Source of the DNA: Neoarius graeffei
Taxonomy: Eukaryota > Chordata > Actinopteri > Siluriformes > Ariidae
Direction: 5' to 3'
Assembly (NCBI RefSeq): GCF_027579695.1
Contig: NC_083569.1
Span: 75,064,649-75,128,648 of the forward strand
DNA: 64,000 bases
Shown: piece by piece, positions 22,677 through 35,007 of the stretch
How positions within the stretch are numbered: position 1 is the stretch's first letter
Layout of the letters: each line of letters begins with the position of its first letter
Translations under genes and position numbers: made by a program
The notes under the pieces: generated by a model
The model's database searches: none
Told to the model about the DNA's origin: nothing
Seen by the model: the letters and a program-made list of their open reading frames with translations, nothing else

Positions 22677-23191
22677 CACTACCGTTCAAAAGTTTGGGAT
22701 CACCCAGACATTTTTGTGTTTTCCATGAAAAGTCACACTTTTATTTACCACCATAAGTTTTAAAATGAATAAGACATTTTTCTGGCCATTTTGAGCATTT
22801 AATCGACCCCACAAACGTGATGCTCCAGAAAGTCAATCTGCTCAAAGGAAGGTCAGTTTTATAGCTTCTCTAAAGAGCTAAACTGTTTTCAGCTGTGCTA
22901 ACATGATTGTACAAGGGTTTTCTAATCATCCATTAGCCTTCTGAGGCAATGAGCAAACCCATTGTACCATTAGAACACTGGAGTGATAGTTGCTGGAAAT
23001 GGGCCTCTATACACCTATGGAGATATTGCACCAAAAACCACACATTTGCAGCTAGAATAGTCATTTACCACATTAGCAATGTATAGAGTGGATTTCTGAT
23101 TAGTTTAAAGCGATCTTCATTGAAAAGAACAGTGCTTTTCTTTCAGAAATAAGGAAATTTCAAAGTGACCCCAAACTTTTGAACGGTAGTG
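22677..23191. mobile_element. Tc1-derived MITE (family 5), present only in copy A
   Basis: Inverted ends 'cactaccgttcaaaagtttg' on both strands are flanked by TA (22675-22676 and 23192-23193). This is a common fish Tc1-related MITE without a transposase. The matching place in copy B (about 54313-54320, 'cagtatgtctgaa') has a single TA and no insert, so this is a filled/empty site pair. Confidence 0.93.
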
Positions 23192-24200
23192 TATGTCTGA
23201 AAGCAAAAAGGAAAAACAAAACAAAAACTTTGCTGTTTTCATAATATTTTCAGTGTATCCTTGTGAGATTTACTTTCACAAACTCCAGACCAGAATCAAA
23301 ATCTTAAATTCTTGCGACATGATTAACTTTTCTGTGGTGGTCTGTGACTAGGGTTTGAATTCTGTCTCTGTGGGATATCTTTTGTGTATGTTATGGAGAT
23401 CATAGTTGGGACAGAGTTCAGACTATTTGGACCAGTACTCACTCAAATCCTGGAGTGGGTAACTAGGGGCAACGGTGCGCGCGAGATGTCAGGGGCTGAA
23501 TACAAGAAAAGGAGAACAGATCAAGTGCAGGATGAGGTGGAAGAAATAGACCAGTATAGTTAAAATGCAGTCACAGTCTATTTTCTTGGTTGCCTTTCAT
23601 TGCTGTCTGTGCTTATTTCATTTAACGTTTGCTATCTGGCCCTTTGCTAAGTGTTAGCTACCTGTGTGACGGAGTGTAACGTTCCCTCAAGTGATTGTAG
23701 ATAAACTGGTGCCACATTTAACTCCGGGACAGAGACTGAGGATGAAGCAACGAGGGCTTATATCCATTTGTTAATGTGTCAGTTACAGACATCCCAACTC
23801 TCCCGGAAGTTCTGGGAGTCTCCCGCATATTGATAGCGGCTCCCTGACACCCGTAAATTACATACATTATTATACACACAGGACACTTTTCGATGGAATT
23901 AAAACATGTGTTCTATTCCCTTCTTGCAGGTTCCGTTCATTTGGTTCAATAGCATGCAATATTGTTAGCATATCACCTTATCCTATGTGTATTACGCCAC
24001 TTTACCCAATGGAGAATGAGCGTTCAATATGGTTTATGATATTGCATGGTTGTCAAGACAACATGACGTCACACCTCAGAGCTGACGCGAATATCCGGTG
24101 AGAAATTTTTCTGCTGTGCATGCGCAGAAGCATTTCTTTGTTCACCGGGAAAGAGAAAGATGCGTTGAACACCTGAAAGGCTACATTAGCTATTCTTCAC
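23192..24200. other. Non-coding interior of copy A
   Basis: Nothing recognised. It aligns with 54320-55323 of copy B at high identity. The short GC-richer stretch around 23460-23560 has no coding pattern. Confidence 0.6.
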
Positions 24201-24556
24201 GCACAGCATGGTGGTGTAGTGGTTAGCACTGTTGCCTCACAGCAAGAAGGTCCTGGGTTCGAGCCCAGTGGCCGACGAGGGCCTTTCGGTGTGGAGTTTG
24301 CATGTTCTTCCCGTGTCTGTCTGGGTTTCCTCCGGGTGCTCTGGTTTCCCCCACAGACCAAAGACATGCAGGTTAGACTAATTGGAGGCTCTAAATTGAC
24401 CGTTGGTGTGAATGGTTGTTTGTCTCTATGTGTCAGCCCTGTGATAACCTGGTGACTTGTCCAGGGTGTACCCCGCCTCTCGCCCATAGTCAGTTGGGAT
24501 AGGCTCCAGCTTGCCCGTGACCCTGCACAGGATGGTTATGGATAATGGATGGATAA
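24201..24556 (+). mobile_element. SINE (DANA/Mermaid-like), shared by copies A and B
   Basis: 'gcatggtggtgtagtggtta' and box B 'gggttcgagccc' at the head, 'gcctctcgcccatagtcag' and 'gataatggatgga' at the tail. The copy B counterpart is 55324-55703, which has a small rearrangement of its head. Confidence 0.87.
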
Positions 24557-24940
24557 TTCACCTACTTGGTATTTTTTTTAAACCTATTGACACATGCTCT
24601 AATGCAAATGTGAATGAGAGAGTGATTGGGCATCAGGAGATTTCTGTTATTCTTATTGGTTTTAAGTTCTTCTAGATTTTTATCTTTCCAATGTCATCTT
24701 AAGGTCTAATGGTATTTATCGATTCATACAGAGAGATTTCAGAGTATTTAATAACTACTGAAGCAAATATATTTCATGATTATTTAGCTATTATTTAAAT
24801 TGCTGTTCATTATTAAATATTTGTAAATTTCTACCGATAAGCTGGTTTTGTTTTTTTTTTTTTGGGTAAGTGTCCTGTCCAGAGGGGAATCTCTTCATAG
24901 CACACACAGCCACATGAGCTACAGGATTAGTATTGCTATG

Positions 24941-24974
<34 letters not shown>

Positions 24975-25245
24975 CGGAGTTATGAGCCCACTACATTTAG
25001 GGGGAAAAAGATTATTAGTTTTATACAAATGGAACAGAAATAGTGGCTCGAATAAACGATACATTAACTGTGCGACGCTCCCGAGTATCATTTATTATTA
25101 TTATTATTATTATTACACCACTGAGCCTTGATATGCACAGATAATTTCCTCTGTTATTTAAAGCCGAACTGTTTGTATATTACAATTAAAAAAACCCCCC
25201 AAACCCGTAGGCCGACACGTGTATTCATTTCCTCAGAAATGAAAC
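24557..25245. other. Upstream flank of the GTPase promoter, with (CT)n and (TTA)n runs
   Basis: A (CT)n run occupies about 24941-24971 and a (TTA)n run about 25089-25114. No gene. Copy B differs mainly in the lengths of these runs. Confidence 0.7.
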
Positions 25246-25255
25246 TTTCGGTTTC
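25246..25255 (-). promoter_or_regulatory. Interferon-stimulated response element (ISRE), copy A
   Basis: The plus strand reads TTTCGGTTTC, an exact TTTCNNTTTC core; the minus strand reads GAAACCGAAA, the GAAANNGAAA site bound by IRF factors and ISGF3. It lies about 215 bp upstream of a TATA box and is retained unchanged in copy B (56925-56934). The position fits interferon control of the downstream GTPase gene. Confidence 0.7.
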
Positions 25256-25469
25256 TGTTCTGCTGGGACGAAACCATCACCAAGACCCACTTTATTTTAT
25301 TTCACGTTATTTTGGACAGGAAATCCTTCACACACAAAACAGGACACAGAATAATAAACCCCAAAGGATGTCAAGGAGGAACGAGCTGCACTTAATAATA
25401 CTGGATAGGGAAATCGATATGAATGAATAATAAACTAAATAAAATGGTTTAGTCCTTCTGGAACATCTT

Positions 25470-25550
25470 TATAAAGGGGAGTCCTGAAGGCAGGCGGTGA
25501 CTCTTTGAAGTGACTTCCAAAGGACCGAACAAAACTCCAGACGAGTAAGT
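25470..25550 (+). promoter_or_regulatory. TATA box and non-coding first exon with splice donor of the GTPase gene
   Basis: TATAAA at 25470-25475 is followed about 30 bp later by the expected start site. A consensus 5' splice site GTAAGT at 25545-25550 ends a short leader exon (about 25500-25544) with no ATG. The coding exon begins after the acceptor at 26176, so the first intron is about 630 bp. The same arrangement is repeated at 57151-57244. Confidence 0.65.
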
Positions 25551-25589
25551 AGAGCCTCGCGCTTAAATATATGGTTTATTATCAAATAA

Positions 25590-25653
<64 letters not shown>

Positions 25654-26176
25654 GGTTATGGTTTCATGAGGAAAACAGAGTTTTTAAATTGACGTACTTT
25701 CCCCAGACTTGAGCACAAATACTCAAAAGCCTGTTAAAAAAGACGAGAAATTGCTTCAATGTACAACTGATGTGCTTAATTTTTGCTGGCTAGTATGTTT
25801 ACTTTGTATTGTGTTAATGTTTTTTTGCAGTTCAAAAAGTGACAATATTAAATCTATAATCCACCATTTGCCAATACTAGTATCTTGCTTTGATACAAGC
25901 CCAAGATGCCTTTAAACCCAGATCATGTTGATTTTCACTACAAGAGGAGTTTGTAGATTAAGATATGTCATAGTGTAATGTGAAAGCTAATCTTCTGGAT
26001 ACATAATCAACACAGAACACTTTCTGCATGCTAGTTAATATTGCAAAGGCGAGAAAGTCCAAAACTTACATCTCGGGCAATTCCGTGTTCATATTCTTCT
26101 CCCATACTGAATGTTTAGGGGAAGTGACTGGATGTACTGTATAACTCAAACTGAAGCAGTGTGGTTTCTCTTACAG
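25551..26176 (+). other. Intron 1 of the GTPase gene
   Basis: Runs from the GTAAGT donor to 'ttctcttacag'. It contains the (TA)n run and otherwise nothing recognisable. Confidence 0.6.
25583..25650. repeat. (TA)n microsatellite in GTPase intron 1
   Basis: About 34 TA units. It marks the right edge of the similarity between segmental copies A and B: the duplicates are alike up to 'tatcaaataagga' and then part. Confidence 0.95.
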
Positions 26177-29100
26177 ATGCTTCAAATGTCTCATCAGGCC
26201 AAACTTCGGATCATTCTTCAGGACCATGACATTCGCAAACTGGACTTACCTCATGGAATCCCTGGGACTGTGGGTGAACTTCAGTCTATTGTGAGAGAGA
26301 CATTTGGGCTTGATGGAAGCTTTACTTTGCATTATAAAGATGCTGATTTTGGAGAGGAATATTTTTCTCTTACCTCAACAAGTGACATCAAGGACAAGGA
26401 CACAATTAAGGTGATTCACATTGTTGAACCTCCCTCAATTACTCTGAACTTAACTGATCTGGATAGTTCCAATGAAAGTACATCAGAGACCTCCATCCAT
26501 AGCTCATCAGCCTTGGCCCATACTTCAGTGACCTCCATCCATCCTTCCATCAGCAGTTGTTCCTCTGGATCACAGGACACACTGATTCTTTCGTCACCCG
26601 AACATGTTACCCAGCGTTCACAGTGTTGGCCTACTGAATTTCCAGTACCTCGCTTTGCTTATGACACAGAGCTTGTGCTTGCCTCAGGAGATGAAGATTT
26701 CAAGAAGGATGGAATTCAACTCAACTTTACCACAATCCTTCCTGACATCCTTGAGAAACTGGCTGAAAGCATCCTTCAATACGTTGCCTACCCAACTGGT
26801 GCAGAGTTGTCCGATGTTGCTAAGGCACTGATTCAGAAGCATCCTTGCCTTAAAGAACCTGGATCATATAATGGATGCTGTGGATGGCAACAAAGACTAA
26901 AATATAAAATGGGGAACTATAGATCTAAATTGAGAGGGCTTGGATGCCCTGAGCTTGATGTGAACTCTCTCAAAAAGAATCAAGCACATGAGAAAGCGCC
27001 GGCAAAGAATATTAAAAAGCCAAGAAAGGCAGAAGTGAACTCTTTACCCCCTCACCCACAAGGAATAACAGAAGGAACATTGGAACAAGAAAGAGTGGAG
27101 CTCCTTAATGAAGTTAAGAAGAGGAACAACTGTCAGATTATCAATGATAAAATGGCAAAGACATTCTCCCTTCGCGGAAAGGAAGTTGTCAGTCAAGCAT
27201 CACCAGTCAGTGACCTAAAAGACAGATGGCATGCTCTTTTTAATGCAGCTCAGGTAAATATTTTTTTCATAAAGTGGTTCACAGTATGTGCTATGTTGGT
27301 TGTTTCAGTTGTTTACAGTCAGTTGTTAACCCTAACAAATAAATCATATCGGCATGAATGTTACACTGGTCACTCTTCTTAAGACAGTTTTACAGGTTTG
27401 TTATTTTAACTTAATGGTCATCTGTAATTTGACGTTGAACTGACGTGTCTGCTCTCACTGAGATACATGTAAATGGGGTGGACTAAACAAGCAGATCAGT
27501 ATAATAATTTTTTTCTCCACCGCCAGCAACACTATGTTTTACTTTTCACATGGTGGGCTTTTTTTATTTTTTAAAAATTCTTTAACATGCATACAGAGTG
27601 CAGTGTTTTCATTCAGTTATTTAATTAATTTGATCATTCTGATTTTTTTATTTTAATTTTTTTAAATAATTCAGTTTTTTTGTCCAAGTATTTTTGAAAG
27701 TTTGCAGGTTTATTTTGTGTATGGCTGGTGGTATAAAATTATCTGCAGTTAAAAATCATTTGGACAAAAGTTGGCATTGGTTTTATAATAAACCGTTTAT
27801 GATAAAATTGGAATTGCATGTAATTTATCCTGACTGAAGAGCAATAAGTTACACTCACTTAACAAACAAACAAACAAACAAACAAACAAACAAACAAAAC
27901 ACTGGCTTAAGTTAAAAAATAATAATAACTCAATAAAGTTGGAATTACTTAAAAAGATCCATGCAAATTGTTACCTTAATTTTTTTAAGTTGAGCCAGAG
28001 GTAAGCATTGAGCAGAGCATTTTATTGATTTGATTTTATGATTTACACACCAGACTGTTATCCTTATTCATATCCTTGTTCAAATATTCCCAACTCAAGC
28101 AAGTTGAAGATCCCAGAGATTTCTTTGACAAAGAGCTACAACAAGATCTTTCTGAAAAACAGTCTGCAGAACCAGATGTAGAAGAGGAGACAGACACTTC
28201 AGAAGGTACTGTGATCAAATTTTCGGCAGATCGATTTCCTACACAAACATGGTGTTTGATCACATTTGCTGAGTTGAATTATTCTTGTTCTACACAGATG
28301 TTCCTGCACCATATGACATTTCAGTGCAGTCCATTGGGACTGATTTTGCTAGACTTGGGTGGAAATGCCGAGAGAACACATCAACATTTGAGCTGAGGTG
28401 CACCAGCAGCACATCTTCAAGCATCCAGACCCTTTCACAGAATTACGCTGAAGTGTTGGGCCTGTGCCCAGGCACCGAGTACACTTTTACACTGGTTGCA
28501 GTTTCAGAAAATGGAATCCAGAGTTCAAGAGCCGAAGTATCTGCATACACAAGTAATAATCAGTCTAATGTTTTGGACTGACATATGCTGAATAATATCT
28601 CAATGTAACTTACCATGTCATTACTCCATCTTTCTTTTCATTACAGTTCCAAACCCACCTGAAAGCATCGAGGTTAAGAATATTGGTAGCACATCAGTTA
28701 CTCTAACCTGGCAGCCACCTGCTTCCTTAGAGAAGAAGTACCATGTGGTGTGTTCCCACAATGGTATAACTGTTCATGAAGAAGAAACAGAAATTAACAC
28801 AATTGTTTTCAGTAATCTGACTCCAGGAAAAAATTATTCCTTCCACATTGCAACAGTACTTAAAAATGGCAGCACAAGCAAGACGGCCGAGTTATTTGCC
28901 AGCACTAGTAAGTATTTATCTACATTTTGTAAGTCTTTAAACCTCATGACAACTGGTTTTATTTCAAACCTTTGATTGGGATGTGCATTTTTTTTTAATT
29001 TAAATTAATAGAAACCAATCTCAAGAGCTTTCTTCAGGATGTGGGGCTGAATCAACACCTCACTAAACTCTCACTGAGTGCTGTACTACAGATTGATAAG

Positions 29101-32100
29101 AGCACAGTGACAGATGATCCAGCATGTTCTCAATCAGATTTACCATGGCTTTTCCTCAAGAAAATTATGATGGTGAATGTGACTGCAAGAAGTGTCAAAT
29201 GTGCTCCATCAGCTGATGAGGATGAAGATATGAGTTTAGATCTGTGTAGTGATCTGGAACGTCTTGTCCTCAACGAAGACTCTGATGTGAAAGTAAATCC
29301 TTTAGACATCATAACTGCACTCTTCCTTTGCTCAGACAGTTTTCTTCAACAAGAGATTGCTTTGAAAATGTCTATGTGCCAGTTCTCTGTGCCTTTACTG
29401 CTTCCTAATTGTGACACACAGCAGAGCACGCTCATGCTTTGGGCCTTAAGAGATATTGTGAAGAAGTTTAGACCACACTCCTTGTCTGATCCAAGAGGGT
29501 TTGTGGAAGAAAGGATTGTTCTAGCAGACTTACCCTTAGTGTCCTTTGTAAGACTTGGAGACTGCAGCATTTCTAAATCTCAAATCTTGAACAAGCTGCT
29601 CAGTAATCCACAGCAATATCATGATACATTTGTGCACCGTGACATGGACTGTGGAGACATCCCAAGAAAAATATCAAATGGTTTGGTGGAGATCAGCTGG
29701 TACCTACCTTGTGGAAGTAAAAACATAGACATCTTCCCCGAACCTGTGGCTATTGCAAACTTGAGAGGGGACATAAGTACATTTGTTACTCAGTACTCAT
29801 TCCTTTGTCAGATTTCTACAGCAGTTTTTGTATTCTTTGACAATTTTGAATCAAACTATCAACTACTCACCAATACACATGTAAAAGCACAATTGTTTTT
29901 GGTGGGTAATGCAGACACCAAAGCCTACAAATTGGATTTGCTGAAAAGAACAGCTGCTGCACTGAAATTGAACAAAAGAAGGATCATTCTGAAGACCAAA
30001 CAAAATGATGCAGATTTTGTCAAAAATCTGTGTTCTGCAGTGAGAGATGTTGTGAAAAACAGGCCTATGACTGTACAACTTGAGAAGATGACCACAGTTG
30101 CACATGAATTTGGAATTTGGATTGATGAAGACTGTAAGGAGTGCCAAAATGCAAAAGAAAATGCAGAGGCAATCACGAGTAAAATACAGGACACACTAAA
30201 GTTTAAGAAAGAACAGCTCCCTTTGCAGGGTGAGATCTGGAAGAAATTAGGCAAATTAGAGAAAGAGGAGTGTAGGCTTCGTAAAGCTGGGGACAAGAAC
30301 ATTGAGATGTATAAAAGTGAACTGAAACAACAGAAGATGGAACTCAGGAAGCAGCAAAGGAGCTATGAAATGTCAGAAGCCATGACATGCTTCATAACTG
30401 CACTGTCAAGTTCACCTCTTGAGAGATCGTACTTCCTGAAATGGATGCGAATGAATCTGGACAACCTTTCCCGCAAAAAACTAACATGTCTTAGAGAATT
30501 GTACAAGGAGAAATGTCAAGAATCATCTGAGAAGAAGGAGGAGATTGCATTACTTGACAGACAGATCTCAAACAGTGCTTTGGGAACTGAACACTTTCTG
30601 AGGGAAATGGGTCAGCTGTATGAAGCTGCTGTCATCCTTCCAGAAAATATACAAGCAAGACAACAAATGCTACACTTACCCAGTCTGTGTGCGAGGCTCC
30701 TTTTAGATGGATTTCCTCTTGAACTTGTTGATGGAGATGCTTCAAATATACCTTTAAGATGGATTAGTGATGTACTGACAGAGCTGAATAATTTAGCGCA
30801 ACCCAAGAATAAGATCATGGTAGTCACAGTATTAGGAGTCCAGAGCACAGGAAAGTCTACCCTCCTAAACACCATGTTTGGGGTTCAGTTTGCAGTCAGC
30901 AGTGGAAGATGCACACGAGGAGCTTTCATGTTGCTGATCAAAATCACAGATAGCTTCAGAGAAATACTTAACTGTGATCATTTAGTGATCATTGACACCG
31001 AGGGACTGAAGTCGCCTGAACTGGCACAGCTCGATGACAGCTATGAACATGACAATGAACTGGCCACACTTGTTGTTGGACTGAGTGACATTACCATCAT
31101 CAACATAGCCATGGAGAACTCCACAGAAATGAAGGACATTCTGCAGATTGTGGTGCATGCATTCCTCAGGATGAAGGAAGTGGGCAAAAAACCCATGTGT
31201 GCATTCGTGCATCAGAATGTAGCTGACGTCTCAGCACATGACAAAAACATGAGAGACCGGAAGCTTCTTTTAAAGCAGCTGAATGAGATGACTGAAGCAG
31301 CAGCCAAGATGGAAAATAAGGAAGACTACAAGAAGTTTACTGATGTAATGGAGTATGATCCAGAGACAGGTAACTGGTATATACCTGGGCTGTGGCACGG
31401 TAACCCACCAATGGCACCAGTGAATGCTGGCTACTCCGAGGCTGTCTATGACTTCAAAAAGAACATGATGGACATTCTTGTAAAAAAGAAGATATCTACC
31501 AACAACATTACAGAATTTCTGGAGTGGACAAAAAGCTTATGGAATGCAGTAAAATATGAAAATTTCATATTCAGCTTTAGGAACAGCTTGGTCGCTAATG
31601 CATACATGAAGCTTTGTGCTGAATTCCATAAATGGGAATGGTCTTTCAAAAAGCACATGTACAAGTGGTTAATGTCTGCTGAAACCAGAGTGTCCAATTT
31701 TGAGATGATGAAATCAAAATCTGACAAAACAAACCTGCAAGATTTCCTGAGGACCCTGAAACATGAGGCCTCCTCAGAGCTTGATAACTGGGAAAAGACT
31801 CTTTTGGAAAACATCATCAAATACTTTGAACAAACAGAGGGTCATGTCTATCTCGTAGAAAGGTACAAAGAAGACTTTGTAAACAGTGCAAAATCTCTCA
31901 GGAAGGAAACAGAAAACTCAGTGATGAGTAACCTAGAGGCAGTTATTGAGATTAGGGCAGGAAAGAATAATTTGGACCACATCAAGAAAACAAATACTGA
32001 CAAAATGGAAAAGAAAGTGTTAAACCTTCTGGAGGAGCTCCGGAAAAACAGAAGTTTAGAGGGCATGTCTGAAGAGGAGCTTGACAACCATTTTGAACAC

Positions 32101-33684
32101 ATGTGGAAGGAAACACTTGAAGAGTTGTCATTTAAAGGCTTGCAGAAGCAAACAATATCTGACAGTGTTTTTCGACAATTACGAGAAAACATGAGACAAA
32201 AGGGAAGTTCAGTCTCTAAAGAGCTGAGTAATGTGAATCTGCATGAATATGGCAACGACAAATTCATTGTTCATTCTGAGAGTTTTCTAAAAAAACTTTT
32301 TTTCATGGACAATTCTAACAATCTTCAAAAGTTGGCAGACAGTGTCATTGATGCATGTAAGCAGTCAGTTAGTGACAAAAAAGAGAAAAAATCAGATTAT
32401 CATGACACTTACATTCAGGAGATCCTACACAGAATTGATGATAACTTGACTTTGGGCAAGGAATTGAAATTTTCTGACAAATTTGAACTTTCTCTTAAGC
32501 TACACATTTGTGCTATTTCTGCAAGAGAATTTCAGGCCATGCATGACTGTTTTATTGCAGAGAACGACCCACGCCGATGCCTTGAGCAATTCAAAGAGAA
32601 ATACCGAGCTGATTTTAAAGATCTGTTCAGTAATCGTGATCAGTGCCAGAGGAAGGCTGAAGAATTCACAAAACTCTGCCTGAGTCCTGCAGTTGAGACG
32701 TTCATCTGTAACTCACTGGGACCAGACATTATTGACACAATGCTGCAAGGGGAAAATGCATTTCAGTTCAGCACACGTGCCTTTTTCCAGTACACACTTT
32801 TAGGACAACTTCTGACCGAGAGTGATTTTCAGAAGTATTTGGACTACATACGTTCATATGAACGCTTTGTTAAAGACTGGATATTAAAACAAATTACAGA
32901 CAGATTTTCCAGAGGAAACAAACTTTTTAAGCTGGAAGAGCAGCATCTCAAAGGAGCTATTATGGAGATAAAAGAAGCCATCAAAAAAGCACAACACAAG
33001 ACAGATAAAAATAAACGCATAAAGATATTCGTTCAGAACATTTGCAGAGAGCTTGGAAAAAAGCTTGTCATTTCAAACGATGCCTTGGAAGCAGTTATGG
33101 CTTTGAGCAATGCCAAACAGGAGCAATTTGCCCACTGGCTCATGCAGTCTGTGGAGGAAATGGAAGCATTGCTGAAGACTAAGTTGCAGAACAAAAATAT
33201 TCAGAGCAAACTGAGAACACTCAAAATCAAACCACAGGATGAGCTGTTCAAGCGTGTGTTTGGCTGTGGAAAACTGTGTCCATTCTGCAAAGCACCATGT
33301 GAGGCAGGAGGAGAGGCTCATACACACCACTCTGCTTCTGTACACAGACCTCAAGGACTTGGTCAATACAGATATGAGCAATCAGAGACATTAGTCACTA
33401 ACATTTGTTCTACTGATGTGAACAGTGATACAAGTTTCAGATGCCTAGAGACCAAACATGAATGGCATCCTTATAAGAAATACAGGGAGATCTTTCCGGA
33501 CTGGCACATCCCTGCAGACCCCAGCATAGAGGCCTCAGACTACTGGAAATATGTGATGGCAAAGTTTAATAATCAGTTTGCAGAAGCGTACAATGCCAAG
33601 CCTGCAGCTATTCCCCTAGTGTGGAAAAAAATCACAAAGCAACAAGCAGAAAATAGTTTGAAGGAGTGTTTTAGTATCAAGTAA
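26177..33684 (+). CDS. gvin1: Very large interferon-inducible GTPase (GVIN/VLIG family) with PB1-like and FN3 N-terminus
   Basis: Coding exons 26177-27253, 28100-28205, 28298-28552, 28647-28907 and 29012-33684 keep frame throughout (6372 bases, 2123 residues). The ATG follows directly after the acceptor 'tctcttacag'. Residues 1-90 resemble a PB1-type fold (LRIILQDHDIRKLDLPHG, KDKDTIKVIHI); 190-300 have the YPTGAELSDVAKALI and CCGWQQRLKYKMGNYRSKLR blocks known from fish SAMD3-like proteins. Residues 395-566 are two fibronectin-III domains (one exon each). The last exon carries the VLIG G domain: P-loop GVQSTGKST at 1175-1183, DTEG at 1228-1231 and the FVHQNV motif. Before it is a coiled-coil-rich stretch (about 930-1110), and near the C-terminus a CGKLCPFCKAPC Cys/His cluster. 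Family members are cytosolic, interferon-induced and poorly understood biochemically. The joining of the first exon to the rest is inferred from splice signals and phase, not from a transcript. An ISRE lies upstream. Confidence 0.88.
27254..28099 (+). other. Intron 2 of the GTPase gene
   Basis: Donor GTAAAT at 27254; acceptor 'actcaag' at 28099. It holds an (AAAC)n microsatellite at about 27861-27899. No exon or transposon recognised inside. The acceptor is weak by eye, but it is the one that keeps the frame open. Confidence 0.6.
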
Positions 33685-34450
33685 ACGCTTGTGAAAAATA
33701 ATCAGGATCAGAGAGTTTAAAGAACACTGATTTTAGGCTTAATGCTAAAATGCTATCAGCTCCTTTCATCTGATACTATCATTTAATCCCACAAGGACAC
33801 CTGGGGTCAACTTAAACACACTTTTTTTTGTTTTTGTTTTTTTTTTTTAACACAAATTATTCTGGTCATTTCTAGTGCCTTTAGTTTTCTATTTAAAAAT
33901 TCCACACAGCAGAGAGAATATGATGCATTTTAATCACAGTGAAACATACAGGTTATAATGTCTTTGATTCATAAACATGGCTAATTATTGATTGCTATTA
34001 TTTCCTATCAGTTGTTGTTCTTTCTGAGGTTGTTGTTTTTGCTTTCTTTTTATTTCATATCAGTTGTTCTTTCTTTCTTACTGGGTGTGTATCTAGATTA
34101 CTTAGCTGGTTTCTCACATGCTGATTATGCTTTAAAGAACAGATTGGCAGTAGTACAGGGCTATTCGCAATGCCATTTAAACCAACACAACATTTATCTA
34201 CATCTGGAAAACTCACACTGTACTTCATTATATTTCACTGATTTATCCAGGATTTTAATTGTTTATCTAACTCTTTGTAACATGATTGTCTCAGTAATAT
34301 TTTCTGATATATAAAATGATTAGATAAGTATTACATTTAAATCACAGCTTGTTCTTCGAACAGTGACTGTAAAGAGATGGCACTTTTGCTTTGTAATGAA
34401 AATCAAATAACGTGTTTAACTGTCAATAAATTTGTGGCTGTTTAAAACAA
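33685..34450 (+). terminator. 3' untranslated region and polyadenylation signal of the GTPase gene
   Basis: After the TAA at 33682-33684 the sequence is AT-rich and non-coding. The best poly(A) signal is AATAAA at 34425-34430, followed by a GT/T-rich stretch ('tttgtggctgt'). The SINE at 34498 starts just beyond. Confidence 0.6.
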
Positions 34451-34497
34451 ACTGGATTTAATTTTTTTTTTTTTTTGGGAACAGGGAGATATTACAG

Positions 34498-34885
34498 GGC
34501 GGCATGGTGGTGTAGTGGTTAGCGCTGTCGCCTCACAGCAAGAAGGTCCGGGTTCGAGCCCCGTGGCTGGCGAGGGCCTTTCTGTGTGGAGTTTGCATGT
34601 TCTCCCCGTGGGTTTTCTCCGGGTGCTCCGGTTTCCCCCACAGTCCAAAGACATGCAAGTTAGGTTAACTGGTGACTCTAAATTGACCATAGGTGTGAAT
34701 GAGGAGTTTTTGCCCAACTCCTAAAAACATCCCAGTCAATGGACTGGTTTTGCGACATTATGACTAGCTATGAAGGAGTGTATGAATTTGTTTATTTCTA
34801 GTGATGGCTCAGGACTGCTGTCCAATGCAGGGTGTATTCCTTCCTGAGCAGACTCTGGGCCCAGCACAAACCTGATAGGATGAAG
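34498..34885 (+). mobile_element. SINE (tRNA-derived), diverged tail
   Basis: Head 'ggcggcatggtggtgtagtg' and box B 'gggttcgagccc'. The body matches other copies to 'attgaccataggtgtgaat' and then continues with a different tail ('ctgctgtccaatgcagggtg' and 'cctgataggatgaag'). Confidence 0.8.
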
Positions 34886-35007
34886 TGCCTTCAAATGATC
34901 CATGTCATTTTTAAATTACGGTGACTGAAGTGTTACAAATCATATGTAATGGCTTGCAAAATTATTTAACATAATCAGAATTATATATTTCTGAATCACA
35001 AATAATA

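Larger units (their letters stand above)
18016..25590. repeat. Segmental duplication, copy A (about 7.6 kb)
   Basis: From 'gcacaccctccagaatcctc' at about 18016 to the (TA)n run near 25590 the sequence is collinear, at high identity, with 47172-57285 in the same orientation. Copy A contains ufsp1, two adjacent SINEs, an older minus-strand SINE, a MITE (unique to this copy), another SINE and the ISRE/TATA/exon-1 region. Homology starts abruptly on the left and is lost on the right where copy A has the (TA)n expansion. Confidence 0.92.

Noticed and set aside
26111-26176. ATG at 26111 as start of the GTPase
   Set aside because: It lies upstream of a strong 3' splice site (26166-26176); the residues it would add are intron sequence.
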